Assembly (NCBI GenBank): GCA_032716605.1
Contig: CM064569.1
Span: 12,865,493-12,929,492, forward strand
Direction: 5' to 3'
Source of the DNA: Paralithodes platypus
Taxonomy: Eukaryota > Arthropoda > Malacostraca > Decapoda > Lithodidae
Length of the DNA: 64,000 nt
The position numbers and the translations under genes are program-made. This document shows, in pieces, positions 39,877-51,954 of this stretch (position 1 is the stretch's first letter; each line of letters opens with the position of its first letter). Below the pieces are notes generated by a model. That model had not been told where the DNA came from and searched no databases. It saw only the letters and a program-made list of their open reading frames with translations.

Positions 39877-42521
39877 ATGGTTTTACTTCCAACCAAATTC
39901 GGATATGCACTGAGTGGTTCTTATGCGGCATCCACATCCAGCTCCAATACTGAGGTTGTAACAATTCTAAAAGTGGCAGTAACTCCAGTGGAACAATATA
40001 TGTCTACTGGACAGTTCCCGTGCAAAGAAGAACTGAATGCTTTGTGGGATTTAGACCACATTGGTATATCACCCAAAGAACATTCGCAAGCCGAACGGCA
40101 AGCTTTGATCAGTTATGAGGAGACAGTCACCTAAGAGCCTGAGAGTCAACAATATCAGGTACGTCTGCCCTGGACTGAATTAAAAGAACAGTTGCGCACC
40201 AATAAAGGTTTGGCTGTTGGGAGATTACGAGGGCTACAAAAGAGATTTATAGCTGAGCCTAAGTTTTGTGACCAATATTCACAGGTAATTTCTGATCAAC
40301 TGTCGCAGGGTTTCATCGAGGAAGTTCCTTTCGATGACTCTGTCTCATGTCATTATCTGGCGCATCACAGGGTCATAAAACAGAGCAAGACTACACCGGT
40401 ACGTATTGTGTTTGACTGTTCCGCTAAAGTAATCAAACACAAACCCAGTTTAAACGACTGTCTACATACGGGACCCTCTTTAGTACCGGACCTTGCTCAG
40501 GTTATGTTGCGATTCCGTCTGCATCAGTATCCGTGGATCAGTGACAACGAGAAGGCTTTCTTGATGTTGAAACTTCATGAAGATGACCGGGATTACACTA
40601 GGTTTATGTGGCCGAAAGATCCTCTACATTTAGATTCTCCTCTAATCTGATATCGGTTCTGGGTTGTCCTTTTCGGTGCGACCTGTTCTCAATTTCTCCT
40701 TAACACGACCATCCTTAAACATCTTTCTCTTGTTGATGCAGACCCGGAGTTGTTGCAGGAAATTAGGGCCGGGCTATATATCGATAACCTCCAAGGTACG
40801 GGGGATAATGAGAGTTCCCTCGTCCATGCTTACGATATGGCTCGTGAAGTAATGGATAATGCCCATTTATTCCTGCACCAATGGGCCACAAATAGTCCCG
40901 TCTTGAGAAAGGTGTTGCAGAAGGATGGTGTTGCTGCAGAACAACAGGATTTGGTGAGAGTACTTGGCCTGGTGTGGAAAACTGACTCTGATTCTCTTTC
41001 CTTTGGAGTTCAGTATGCTCCTTTTGAACAGGTTACAAAGCGTGAGTGTTTAAGGTTTGCTGCCAAACTCTTTGATCCTTTGGGTGTTGTGTTGCCAGTA
41101 TCAATAAGGTCTCGAATCTTTCTCCAACAATTGTGGAGACTGAAATTGGGTTGTGACGATGATCTCTCTGTGGACCTGCAAGCGGAATGGCGGGGGATAG
41201 TGGATGACATGGTTCTCTGTAGTTGTATTGAGTTCTCTAGGAGGATCTGTTTCAGAAAGACTATTTCCCTGCATGCATTTGCTGATGTAAGCAGTGTCAC
41301 TTACGGGACTGCTATATATCTAGTCAGTCCAGAGGGTAGCCACTTGGTCATGGCAAAGGCTAAGGTGGCCCCCATCAAATCCCTTTCCATCCCTAAATTG
41401 GAATTGACTGCAGTTCTGCTAGCTGCCAGAATGATTAACTTCGTTGAGAATGCCTATAAAGATAAATTTCATATCTCTGAAACCTATGTGTGGAGTGACA
41501 GTCAAATTACGCTACACTGGATTCACAGTCAAAAGAAACTACCAGTGTATGTCACTAACCGCATTGACGAGATACAGGCCCTAGTCCCGACTGCTTATTT
41601 CCGGTATGTGTCGACTAAAGAGAACCCAAGTGATGTGGTATCTCGAGGCGTGTCTGCTAAATGTTTGAGTTCTTCTGCGTTGTGGTGGAATGGGCCTACT
41701 TGGCTCCCGAAACCCGATGGATGGCCAGAGAATATAGATCTCCAACAGCAGCCCGCTGGTATCGTGACCCAAATTGTAGGCACGGCGCCCCAAGATGACA
41801 CACAGTTATGGGACTGGCACAAATATAGCAGCTATGAAAGATTGCAGCGTGTCACAGCATGGGTGATACGTTTCGTAAATAATTTGAAGGCAAAAAGAAA
41901 TAGCCTGCCCCCCACAGGTAGTGCTTATCTCAACGTACTTGAAATTAGAGCTGCAGATAATATTTTACTCACATTATGCCAAAAAGAGACCTATTCGCAG
42001 GAACTTGAAATAATGGTGAAGGGTAAACAGTCCAAAAATAACTTAATCAACCAGTTAGGACTACACCTGAAGGGAGGTATAATTCATTGTGGAGGCAGAT
42101 TGTGGTTAGCGGCTATCTCAGAATCATGCAAGTATCCTAAACTTCTGCCCTCCAAACATCCCTTGACCCACCTGATAATTGATCGGTGCCATCGGCTCTG
42201 TTGCCATTACGGAGTCGGTCACGTGGTTACCTACGTTCGTCAAAAATGGTGGGTGCCTAAACTCAGGCAGGTGGTGAAAAGCATACTGGGTAAATGTCTG
42301 AAATGTCGTCGGGTAAAAGGTAAGCCCTACGACTATGCAGGACTGCCACCTTTACCAGCACTGCAAACCACCCCTGGAGACCCGTATAAGGTCACTGGGG
42401 TGGACTATAGCGGAGCAATCCCGATCAAGGACTCGCCAACTTAAAAGGCTTACATGCTTTTATTTACTTGCGCGGTCACCAGAGCGATTCACATCTAAAT
42501 AGTCACCAACCTCTCTTGTGA
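39877..42521 (+). pseudogene. BEL3 RT, RNase H and integrase N-terminal half
   Basis: One frame with stops at 40132-40134, 40648-40650, 42442-42444 and about 42496. RT: HYLAHHRVIKQSKTTPVRIVFD, SLNDCLHTGPSLVPDL, and the BEL-type box GLYIDNLQGTGD (about 40770-40805). RNase H: LHAFADVSSVTYGT, IPKLELTAVLLAARM, WSDSQITLHWIH, NPSDVVSRG (about 41270-41650). Integrase: the zinc-binding region HRLCCHYGVGH..LGKCLKCRRVKG (42190-42320) and the first catalytic Asp in VTGVDYSGAI. The frame runs to the codons for SCD at 42521, where the gypsy element is inserted, and resumes at 51955. Confidence 0.9.
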
Positions 42522-42525
42522 CAGT

Positions 42526-44302
42526 TGTGACGTCTACCAGCGTTGGCAGAATCGCCTCTCGTTGGCCACTAGCGCTCGCCAGGGACATCGAAATGGGCTA
42601 CAAATATCAGAGAATGTTGTTCTTTCTTTCCTAGTAATCGCATTGTCACAGACAGTCCAGTGGTGGTCTTTTTTTTCTTCTGTGACAACGGGTTATATTT
42701 TATATCAACAGTAGTGATAATAGTACCAGCGTGTGAATGAGAAAGACTTTCAGAGCGAGGAGGTAGTAAGTGTCTGTATGTACGGGTGCATTCCTTCCTC
42801 TCGCTCGCCATTAGATGGCGTGTCTGGCTGTATCCTATGACGCCTGCTGTCTTGTGACGTCTCGGCCCGTGATTGGCCGACCATCGCGCCTTTGCGGTCT
42901 CCTGTGTAGCTTACCTCCTCCATGAGGGTCCCCAGGAGCTGTCCTCGTCAGCACAGGCTTGGCGCGCGTGCTTCTAACATCCATTTAAATACTCTCTCCC
43001 GATCACCACCTTTATCACTGTTTCTCTCACTCGATTCTCTCTTTCCATACTCTAACCTTTATTAACTGCACAACACTCCCCTTGGGTTCTGCATACGGTT
43101 TTCATAGCCGGCCCATTGTATTGCATGCGCCGTCCTCAGAGATATTTACATGTACTTAGAATAGGTTTGTGGGTTCTTAGTTAGTATAGGTTAAGAACTT
43201 TGTGTGTCTCCATTATTGATTTAGTGTTTCTGCTAGACCGGGATAAGGTAACTGTAGTCGTTGTCTCCGATGTGTGTACGGTTTGCTTATACCTACATGA
43301 CTTCAACCGGTCCTATGGTAGCCTGGGTTGTCTTTTCGGTTGCGTCCTTTGCGAGTGCAGCATTGTGTTGACTGAGGGTTTTGGCCTGTACCAGTTCCAC
43401 ACTTTGCTGCCTCTTTGCTTGTCTTTAGAGGGTCGCCAGGATCGAACCAGATACTTGTGATCTAGATCTATCGAGAGAGCCCCCTAGTCAATTAACGTAA
43501 CTTAAAGGATGCAGTCTTAAGGACATCGCTAGGCTACGAGCCTGTCTTGCTCAACCCCAGTTCCTTACCTAGAGTATCCCAGCTAGACATTATTAATCGA
43601 GTAGACACTTGTTAGTATTTAATATAAGCTCTTTGATATGTGCGAATTATTATTCACAGCATTTATTTGTCTAGGTTGTTGCTGAGCCGCACAACCATAG
43701 CAGACTGTTTCGTTGATGAGGAAGTACTTCTTTTAGTGTTGAGCATTGCTACCGTTGCGCATTTATAGTATTCTCGTGTCAGTTAACATTATAGGTCCTA
43801 TCTTTTAGTGTATTCGATTTACACGTGTGGTGTCCTGCCTCCTGCCTTTATATAGTTCTAAATCAGTACGAGCATCTTATGAGCATCAGACTTTCTTCAG
43901 AAGTTTCCAGGTCTATGCTGTAGGACTATACTTCACTTTCTTTCAGATAGGAGTGAAGAGTTTATTGTTGTTTAGAGTAACTGTATTGAAGCATCTTTTT
44001 ATTGTATTAAATCTTGCAGTGATTTAATTGATCTTTCCATAGATTCCTTTTTATGCATTTTAACGTAACTTGCATCTTGTTTGTTATCAGGCTATACCAG
44101 TGCAGGTTAGCCTGAAGTAGAGTACATTTATGTCCAGTTAAGGATACCCCGCTATCGCAGATTAACCCTGGAGGGTATAGGTGTTTTGTTCGCCGGCATA
44201 TAAGTTCGAGGGTTTGTATCTAGCGTACCGTTGTTGCATAGTGCCCTATTACTAGTCCAATCATTGAGTGCCCTTGTTTTATTCGTAGTCCCGGTCGTAA
44301 CA
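42526..44302 (+). repeat. Gypsy 5' LTR
   Basis: 1777 bp. It matches 50165-51954 closely; the main difference is a 17-18 bp deletion near 43230 (tctgctagac versus tctgctcttttatttaatgctagac). Small ORFs within both LTRs are conserved only because the LTRs are copies. Related solo LTRs are at 1357 and 57163. Confidence 0.95.
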
Positions 44303-44370
44303 AATGGCGACCTTGCCTAGTATCTTATCTTAGTCGTCATAACAAATGGCGACCTTAGTCTAGGAATTAG
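44292..44370 (+). repeat. Duplicated primer-binding site
   Basis: The LTR end plus the following bases, gtaacaaatggcgacctt, is followed 42 bp later by cataacaaatggcgacctt (TGGCGACC at 44305 and 44347). TGGCGACC resembles the start of primer-binding sites that pair with tRNA-Arg in mdg1/412-type elements. The second copy resembles the end of the 3' LTR (cataaca) more than the 5' one. Confidence 0.8.
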
Positions 44371-44628
44371 TGAACTAAGAAATAATTGCAGGATTTTTTT
44401 TGTGGTGATTTTTTTTTTGTAATCACCGTTTGGGGGTCGATTGTTATTTCTCACAGTTTGGCAGTGGACATTTGTTTTTGAGGAATATTTTGGACACGTT
44501 GGATCTTTTTTTTTGGCAACGTAGTATAGCACTTAAGTTGTCTTAAAGCATTTTTTGAGTGAATAGTGCTACATGAGAGTTTAGGTACTTTTTTTTTTTA
44601 TAAACGTTGAGGATTTCCGGTGGACACT
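44371..44628 (+). other. Gypsy leader
   Basis: T-rich untranslated leader before the gag ATG at 44629, with several T runs. No ORF or clear structure seen. Confidence 0.6.
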
Positions 44629-47600
44629 ATGTCGAACGACGGATCAGTGCACAGTGAGGACACAGTACGGGAAGCAGGCGAGGAGGTGGAGAAGGTGGAG
44701 TTGTCTAACGGCGTTCGGGTGGTGAACAATGAGGAGGATGCTCGGATTTTTTTGGAGGAACCTGTGTCGGCGGATCGGGTGTCGGGGCTAGACCGGTATG
44801 GACTGCAGTGTGTAGCTACGGTCTTAGGGTTGTCCGGTACTAGCGGTTTGTCGAGAGGTGAGCTGGTTGCCTGGGTGCTCGGTGGGGTGCATGGGGCTTC
44901 GGGTGGAGCAGGAGCTGGGGCACCTTCTGCCCAGCCCCCATTCCACTCGGCTCCTATCATGGCGCCCCCTCGGGCTCCGGAACCGGGTACGTTCCCGCAG
45001 GCCGATGCCCGCTGGCGGTTGGGTATGCCTCTAGGTGATTCACGGGGTGGGTCCCCAATAGTAGCACCCCCTCCTCAGGGTTTGTCTTCCGAGATGCTGT
45101 TTCAGCTCGAACTCGCCAAACTCTAGCAGCGAAAGCATAAGGCTGAGCTCGAGCAACGAAAGTATGAGGCTGAGCTCAGGCAGCAGCAGCAGCAGCGGGA
45201 ATCTGAGCTTAGGATTCAGGCTGAGGAGAGAAAGGCCATACGTGAGGCTGAGCTTCAGGTTGAGGCTACGAAGTACTGTGCAGACATAGAGCTTGAGAAG
45301 TCTCGGGTGGAGTCGACAGGGCAGCGTCTCGGTTCTGGGAATCGAGGTCTTGATCAGTCTTTATCGCACCTTCTTAAGTTAGTCCCTGCATTTGACGAGT
45401 CGGGTGTCACCGAGTTTTTCCTGCGTTTTGAGAAGAAGTGCCGGGACCACCAATGGCCCGAGGTTAAGGGGGCAGCCCTTGTTTCCTCTAGGTTGGTAGG
45501 CAAAGGACTCAAGGCATATGATGCGTTGCCCTTGGAGTCTTGCATCGATTATGAGGTATTGAAGGAAGCTGTTCTGCGGGCGTACGAGTTACAACCAGAG
45601 ACATATTGGTTGAAGTTTCGGGGTGTTACGAAGGGTCATGAGTGCACTTTTCTAGAACATGCCCGGGAACTGTCTGATGCTTTGAGAAATTGGCTGAGGT
45701 CAGAGAAGGTGACGACGTTCGAAGAGCTTGAGCAGTTATTCCTTCTAGAGCAATTTTTTAAATGCACAGGCGGCGACCTGACTTTGAACCTCAAAGAGAA
45801 ACATCCTAAAACTCTACAAGAGGCAGCTGAGTTGGCTGACCTGAGATTATCGCTGATTCGTGGGTGCGGGTCTGCACAACGGACCGATGCAGTTAACAAG
45901 GGGCGCAACACTCCACCCCCCCGAGTCAGTGATGCAACATTTAATATCAAAAGTAAGAGCAATGATACTAATTTTGATCACAAACCAAAAACCGTCCCGT
46001 TTAAGAAAGGTCAGGGCCCTTCCCCACCTCAGGGGAAGTCCAAGGGTGAAGTAGAGTGTTTTAAGTGTCATAAAAAGGGGCATTTTGCACGTTGCTGCCC
46101 TAGTAACCAACCTGCAGCAGTCGTGTCTTTGGCTAGCAACATTGGGGTGTCTCTGAGGTCTTCTGCGTTTACCCGGGGTGATATGTCAGATGCGGGGGTA
46201 CAGCCTGTGAAGGAGTGTCCGGAAGGCTCGAAACCTGTCCGCGATGCTTTTTGCGACCATAGAGGGCGTGGCTGCGTGAGTTGGGCTGGTTGCAAGCATG
46301 GGTTGGAGTTGTTGCGTGATACAGGTGCATCCCAGACTCTGATGAAAAACTTTACAGTCCAACCTATAAACGCGGCACGGGTAGTTGTGGTGCAGGGTAT
46401 TAATGCTACACGGTCATACCCGTTGGTTCGAGTGGAGGTGGAGGTTGATGGTGTGACACGAGAGATAGATGTTGGAATCGTAGAGAAACTGCCAGTAGAG
46501 GGCGTCGACCTTCTTCTCGGCAACGACTTTGCGGTGCCTACTTCTGAGGTTCCACCCTTAGTCGTTGCCGAGAGGGCGGCCGACGTGAGTAGGGAGGGGC
46601 AGGAGTTGGTCGAGAGGTGTCAATTACAGCAGATGGAATGTGTTGTCACCCGATCTCGTGCATCTAAGGTGTCACAGCCTATTCCTCAGTCTCTAGACCA
46701 GCGGAGGAACGGTCGGAAGGAGAAAGCTAAAGTTGGGAGAAGTTTTGTGAGTTTTGATCCAGCGGCTCTTCTTGGCGACTCAGTATTAGTACCAATGTTT
46801 AGGTCCGGAGTGGCCCCAGAACCTGTCACACTTGGTGAGGAGGTAGGGCGTGAGAAAACTCTGAGACAGCAACGTTACACACTTAAGCAAGATAGGATCG
46901 AACAGTCCAGTATCGGGGGAGGCCATAAGTTGCTCCGGGAGCACTTAGATAGATTGGCTCCTTCGGATATCTGTCGGCTGCAGATAGATGATCCTGAGCT
47001 TCAGAAATGTAGTAACGGTGCGATTGAACTTGATGAGGACGGGGATGCAAAGCCGGGGGACTTCTTTCGTGTGGAGGGCATATTGTACAGGCGTTTTCTA
47101 GATCCCAGACGGAGTTGGGAGGGTGGGTCGAGAGTGGTTGACCAGTTGGTAGTGCCTAGTGTGTGCCGTGATAGCCTACTGAGGTTGACGCATGATGTAC
47201 CGTTGGCAGGGCATTTGGGTGTACGTAAGACGGTAGCAGCATTGGCGAAATTGTTTTGGTGGCCAGGTATGAAGGCACATGTGGCGTCATGGGTGGCAAT
47301 GTGCAGTGCCTGCCAGACAGTAGGTAAACCAAACAAGTGTATTCCCAAGGCTCCGTTACACCCTATTCCTGTAATCGGGTCACCATTCAGTAAGGTTATA
47401 ATCGACATGGTTGGCCCTCTACCCCCTACTAGTGCAGGCAACAAGTTCCTCCTCACAATCATGGATGTTGCCACTCGTTATCCGGATGCATACCCTATGC
47501 GAAATGGTACTGCTAAGACTGTTGTTCGTAACTTGCTATTGTACTGTTCTAGGTACGGGTACCAGCAGGAATTGCAGTCAGACCAAGGGTCCAACTTTAC

Positions 47601-47862
47601 TTCTAACCTTTTCAAACAGACCATGCAGCAGCACGGTATCAGTACAGTTGTCTCTTCAGCCTATCACCCAGAGAGTCAAGGGGTGTTGGAGAGGTGGCAC
47701 TCGACTCTGAAAAGCATGCTGCGTTGTTACTGTGTTGAGAATGGCAAGGATTGGGATCTTAGGTTGCCCTATGTATTATTCGCTGCTCGGGAGGTACCTG
47801 GTGAAAGCCTAGGGTTCAGTCCCAATGAGTTAGTTTTCGGACATCAGGTCAGACATGGTTAG
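44629..47862 (+). CDS. Gypsy gag-protease-integrase ORF with one amber stop
   Basis: Single frame from ATG 44629 (MSNDGSVHSEDTVREAG) to the stop at 47860-47862, broken only by TAG at 45124-45126, most simply a C-to-T change of CAG. The N-terminal segment is acidic, then Gly/Ala/Pro-rich. A Gln/Glu/Arg coiled-coil region (45127-45310) precedes the capsid (FFLRFEKKCRDHQWPE, 45400-45840). Zinc knuckle CFKCHKKGHFARCC starts at 46057. Protease LLRDTGASQTLM has its Asp at 46318. Integrase: the HHCC part HLGVRKTVAAL..WWPGM..CSACQ (47210-47330), then IDMVGPL, SDQGSNFTS and HPESQGVLERWHS with the DDE residues present. The frame ends within the integrase and the rest is in a +1-shifted frame from 47855. 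Confidence 0.92.
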
Positions 47863-49757
47863 AGAAATCTGGGAGGGCACAGCAAAACCATGTTCCATGT
47901 TAAAGTATGTCCTCGAGAGTAGAGAGAGAATGCTGAGAAGCCTAGAGTTGGCAGGTTGGAATTTGGTAGGGTCGCAAGCACTTATGAAGGACAGGTACGA
48001 TGAGAAGACAAAATTCCGGGAGTTTAAGGTGGGGCAGGAGGTGTTCATTCTGTTACCTCTGCCAGGTCATCCGTTGTCTGCCAAGTACGCTGGTCCTTAT
48101 AAGGTGGTAAAAAAGATCTCTGACCTAGACTATCTTGTGGCTACTCCAGATAGGCGTAAAAAGAATCAGCTGCGCCATGTGAATCTGGTGAAAGAGTTTG
48201 TGAGGCGCCCCCCTGAGCCTCTCGCTGTCCCTGTGTTGACCTGCAGCAGTCATGGAGAAGAAGGAGTGAGGGACAGTGAAGCCCAGGTGGAGGATAACTG
48301 GGAGTGTCATGTCTCTGCTGACCAGTGGGCGGGGAACTCCAGACAGGTGGCTGACGATGCTCTAGTGCACCTGCCTGAGCAACAGTGTGTAGCCGTGCAG
48401 CGCCTGTTTGCTTCATACCCCACTGTGTTTGCAGAGCATCCAGGCCTCACAACTCGAGTGGTGCATGACATGGACGTGGGAGATCACCCCCCATTTAAAT
48501 CAGTACCCTACAGAAATCCACCCATTAAACTCCCAGCCCTCAGAGCGGAGTTAGAGTATATGTTGGAACGGGGGCTGATTGAGAAGGGGGCAGTTAGGTG
48601 GACATCTCCTGTCACTCTGCAGCCCAAGCCTGACGGGAAGGTTCGCTTCTGCATTGACTTTCGGAGATTGAACGGGTTGACTCCCACCAATGCTTATCCC
48701 CTTCCCCGTGTTGACGATAGTGTAGACAAAATTGGTAAGGCACAGTTTCTAACTAAGGTAGACCTAGTGAAAGGCTACTGGCAGGTGCCCTTGTCTGAGC
48801 AGGCGAAGGGGGTATGCGGGTTTGTGGTTGATGGGAACACCTACCGTTGCAGTGTGATGCCGTATGGCCCTAAAAATGCCCCAGCAACCTTCCAGAGTCT
48901 TATGAATGAGTTAGTACCTGACATCCCTAACTGCACTGTCTACCTAGATGACGTTATAATCTACGATGACAACTTTGAGAGTCACTGTGAGCACATAGAA
49001 GCCTTGTTTCGGAAGCTCAGTGAGGCCAGCTTGGTGGTCAATCTGGCCAAGTGCGACTTTGTCCAGGCAACTGTGCAGTATCTTGGGTTTGTGGTCGGGT
49101 TAGGCCAGGTGTGCCCCCCCAAAAAACAAGATACAGGCTATTAACCAGTTCCCCAGGCCGTCCACCAAGCGGCAGATCATGAGATTTTTGGGCATGATCG
49201 GTTACTATCGCCACTTCATTCGGGGTTATTCTACTGTGTTAGCTCCCCTGACAGATTTGCTAGCAAAAGAGAAAAAGTTCAAGTAGGCACCTGAGTGTGA
49301 AAGGGCTTTTTCGCTGGTCAAGCACCTACTGTGCACTCACCCAATCCTCAGGGCCCCTGACTTTGAAAGACCGTTTCAGCTGGCAACAGATGCCAGCGGT
49401 GTAGGGGCTGGTGCCGTCAAAATGCAAACAGACGAGGAAGGTTTGGAGCATCCAGTCAGTTTCTTTTCCAAGAAGTTTAATTCCGCTCAGAAAAACTACT
49501 CTGTGGTGGAGAAAGAACTGCTGGCAATAGTGTTGGCGCTCAGGCACTTTGAAGTATATGTTCCTGCCTACGGGCCAGTCGTGGTGATTTACACCGACCA
49601 CCACCCTCTTAAATTTCTGAACCAATTCCACAACCGGAATATGAGGCTGACACGTTGGTCACTCATGTTGCAAGAATACAATCTAGACATTCGCCATATT
49701 GCCGGTTGTGAGAATGTGATTGCAGACTGTTTGTCGAGGGTGGAGGATCTGGCGTAG
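47855..49757 (+). pseudogene. Gypsy integrase C-terminus, RT and RNase H
   Basis: It begins in a shifted frame with the integrase tail (MVREIWEGTA, RYDEKTKFREFKVGQEVFILLP, KYAGPYKVVKK). RT follows: IKLPALRAELEYMLERGLIE, SPVTLQPKPDGKVRFCIDFRR, DLVKGYWQVPL, MPYGPKNAPATFQ and the catalytic YLDDVII at 48941. A frameshift in a C/A homopolymer at about 49117-49127 and a TAG near 49284 break the connection. RNase H is FQLATDASGVGAGAV, NYSVVEKELLAIV, YTDHHPLKFL and IADCLSRV, ending at 49757. The RNase H is the last domain, about 400 bp before the 3' LTR, so no integrase follows RT. Confidence 0.92.
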
Positions 49758-50164
49758 ATCACCACAGGTATGTGGGTTTGAGTGGAGAAAAACCAGGCTT
49801 GCCCCTGTAGAGCAGCCGTCAAAAACAACATTAAAATAAAATAAAAAATCACATAAAAACTCTTTCTTTTTTATAGTTAATTGTAAGTTGCCAATGTTAT
49901 AGCTAAAGTCCTAAGTTGAACCTGTCTTTCACTTAGTAGGCTGGGCTCTGTGAAGCTCGCTCAGGGAGCATAGCAGGCTAAATTATAATATTGTGTTTGG
50001 GAGGGGTTGTAAGATTTTCTTTATGCTAATATGTTGTTTTATTTAAGATTGAGCTTTGCATTTCATTTCTGGTGGAGTGGTTAGGTGTGGCGGGTCTTGT
50101 CGGCATTCTGCCTTGTCAGATATGGTGCTCGCCTAATGTTGGGCGTCCCATATCTTGGGCGGGG
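49758..50164 (+). other. Gypsy 3' untranslated region and polypurine tract
   Basis: Non-coding. It ends gggcgggg (50157-50164) immediately before the 3' LTR, a short G-rich tract that can serve as plus-strand primer. Confidence 0.65.
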
Positions 50165-51954
50165 TGTGACGTCTACCAGCGTTGGCAGAATCGCCTCTCG
50201 TTGGCTACTAGCGCTCGCCAGGGACATCGAAATGGGCTACAGTTACCAGAGAATGTTGTTCTTTCTGTCCTAGTAATCGCATTGTCACAGACAGTCCAGT
50301 GGTGGTCTTTGTTTTCGTCTGTGACAACGGGTTATATTTTATATCAACAGTAGTGATAATAGTACCACCGTGTGAATGAGAAAGACTTTCAGAGCGAGGA
50401 GGTAGTAAGTGTCTGTATGTACGGGTGCATTCCTGCCTCTCGCTCGCCATTGGACGGCGTGTCTGGCTGTGTCCTATGACGCCTGCGGTCTTGTGACGTC
50501 TCGGCCCGTGATTGGCCGACCATCGCGCCTTTTCGGTCTCCTGTGTAACTTACCTCCTCCATGAGGGTCCCCAGGAGCTGTCCTCGTCAGGACAGGCTTG
50601 GCGCGCGTGCTTCTAACATCCCTTTGCATACTCTCTCCCGATCACCACCTTTATCACTGTTTCTCTCACTCGATTCTCACTTTCCATACTCTAACCTTTA
50701 TTAACTGCACAACACTCCCCTTGGGTTCTGCATACGGTTTTCATAGCTGGCCCATTGTATTGCATGCGCCGTCCTCAGAGATATTTACATGTACTTAGAA
50801 TAGGTTTGAGGGTTCTTAGTTAGTATAGGTTAAGAACTTTGTGTGTCTCCATTATTGATTTAGTGTTTCTGCTCTTTTATTTAATGCTAGACTGGGATAA
50901 GGTAACTGTAGTCGTTGTCTCCGATGTGTGTACGGTTTGCTTATACCTACACGACTTCGACCGGTCCTATGGTAGCCTGGGTTGTCTTTTCGGTTGCGTC
51001 CTTTGCGAGTGCAGCATTGTGTTGACTGAGGGTTTTGGCCTGTACCAGTTCCACACTTTGCTGCCTCATTGCTTGTCTTTAGAGGGTCGCCAGGATAGAA
51101 CCAGATACTTGTGATCTGGATCTATCGAGAGAGCCCCCTAGTCAATTAACGTAATAAAGGATGCAGTCTTAAGGACATCGCTAGGCTACGAGCCTGTCTT
51201 GCTCAACCCCAGTTCCTTACCTAGAGTATCCCAGCTAGACATTATTAATCGAGTAGACACTTGTTAGTATTCAATATAAGCTCTTTGATATGTGCGCATT
51301 ATTATTCACAGCATTTATTAGTCTAGGTTGTTGCTGAGCCGCACAACCATAGCAGACTGTTTCGTTGATGAGGAAGTACTTCTTTTAGTGTCGAGCATTG
51401 CTACCGTTGCGCATTTATAGTATTCTCGTGTCAGTTAACATTATATGTCCTATCTTTTAGTGTATTCGATTTACACGTGTGGTATCCTGCCTCCTGCCTT
51501 TATATAGTTCTAAATCAGTACGAGCATCTTATGAGCATCAGACTTTCTTCAGAAGTTTCCAGGTCTATGCTGTAGGACTATACTTCACTTTCTTTCAGAT
51601 AGGAGTGAAGAGTTTATTGTTGTTTAGAGTAACTGTATTGAAGCATCTTTTTATTGTATTAAATCTTGCAGTGATTTAATTGATCTTTCCATAGATTCCT
51701 TTTTATGCATTTTAACGTAACTTGCATCTTGTTTGTTATCAGGCTATACCAGTGTAGGTTAGCCTGAAGTAGAGTACATTTATGCCCAGTTAATGATACC
51801 CCGCTATCGCAGATTAACCCTGGAGGGTATAGGTGTTTTGTTCGCCGGCATATAAGTTCGAGGGTTTGGATCTAGCGTACCGTTGTTGCATAGTGCCCTA
51901 TTACTAGTCCAATCATTGAGTGCCCTTGTTTTATTCGTAGTCCCTGTCATAACA
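50165..51954 (+). repeat. Gypsy 3' LTR
   Basis: 1790 bp, starting TGTGACGTCTACCAGCG and ending gtcataaca. It is nearly identical to 42526-44302, so insertion into BEL3 is recent relative to the other LTR copies in the window. Confidence 0.95.

Larger units (their letters stand above)
42526..51954 (+). mobile_element. Gmr1-type Ty3/gypsy element with integrase before RT
   Basis: LTRs 42526-44302 and 50165-51954 (ends TGTGACG and TAACA), 4-bp duplication CAGT (42522-42525, 51955-51958), PBS and polypurine stretch present. Domain order is gag, protease, integrase, RT, RNase H, whereas typical Ty3/gypsy has integrase last. This order was reported for the Gmr1 group of gypsy-like elements. It is inserted into the BEL3 integrase codons, and the BEL3 frame resumes exactly after the duplication. 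Confidence 0.93.

Noticed and set aside
43200..44027. ORFs at 43200-43460 and 43827-44027, repeated at 50839-51114 and 51479-51679
   Set aside because: They lie in the two LTRs of one element and are alike only because LTRs are copies; no recognisable domain.
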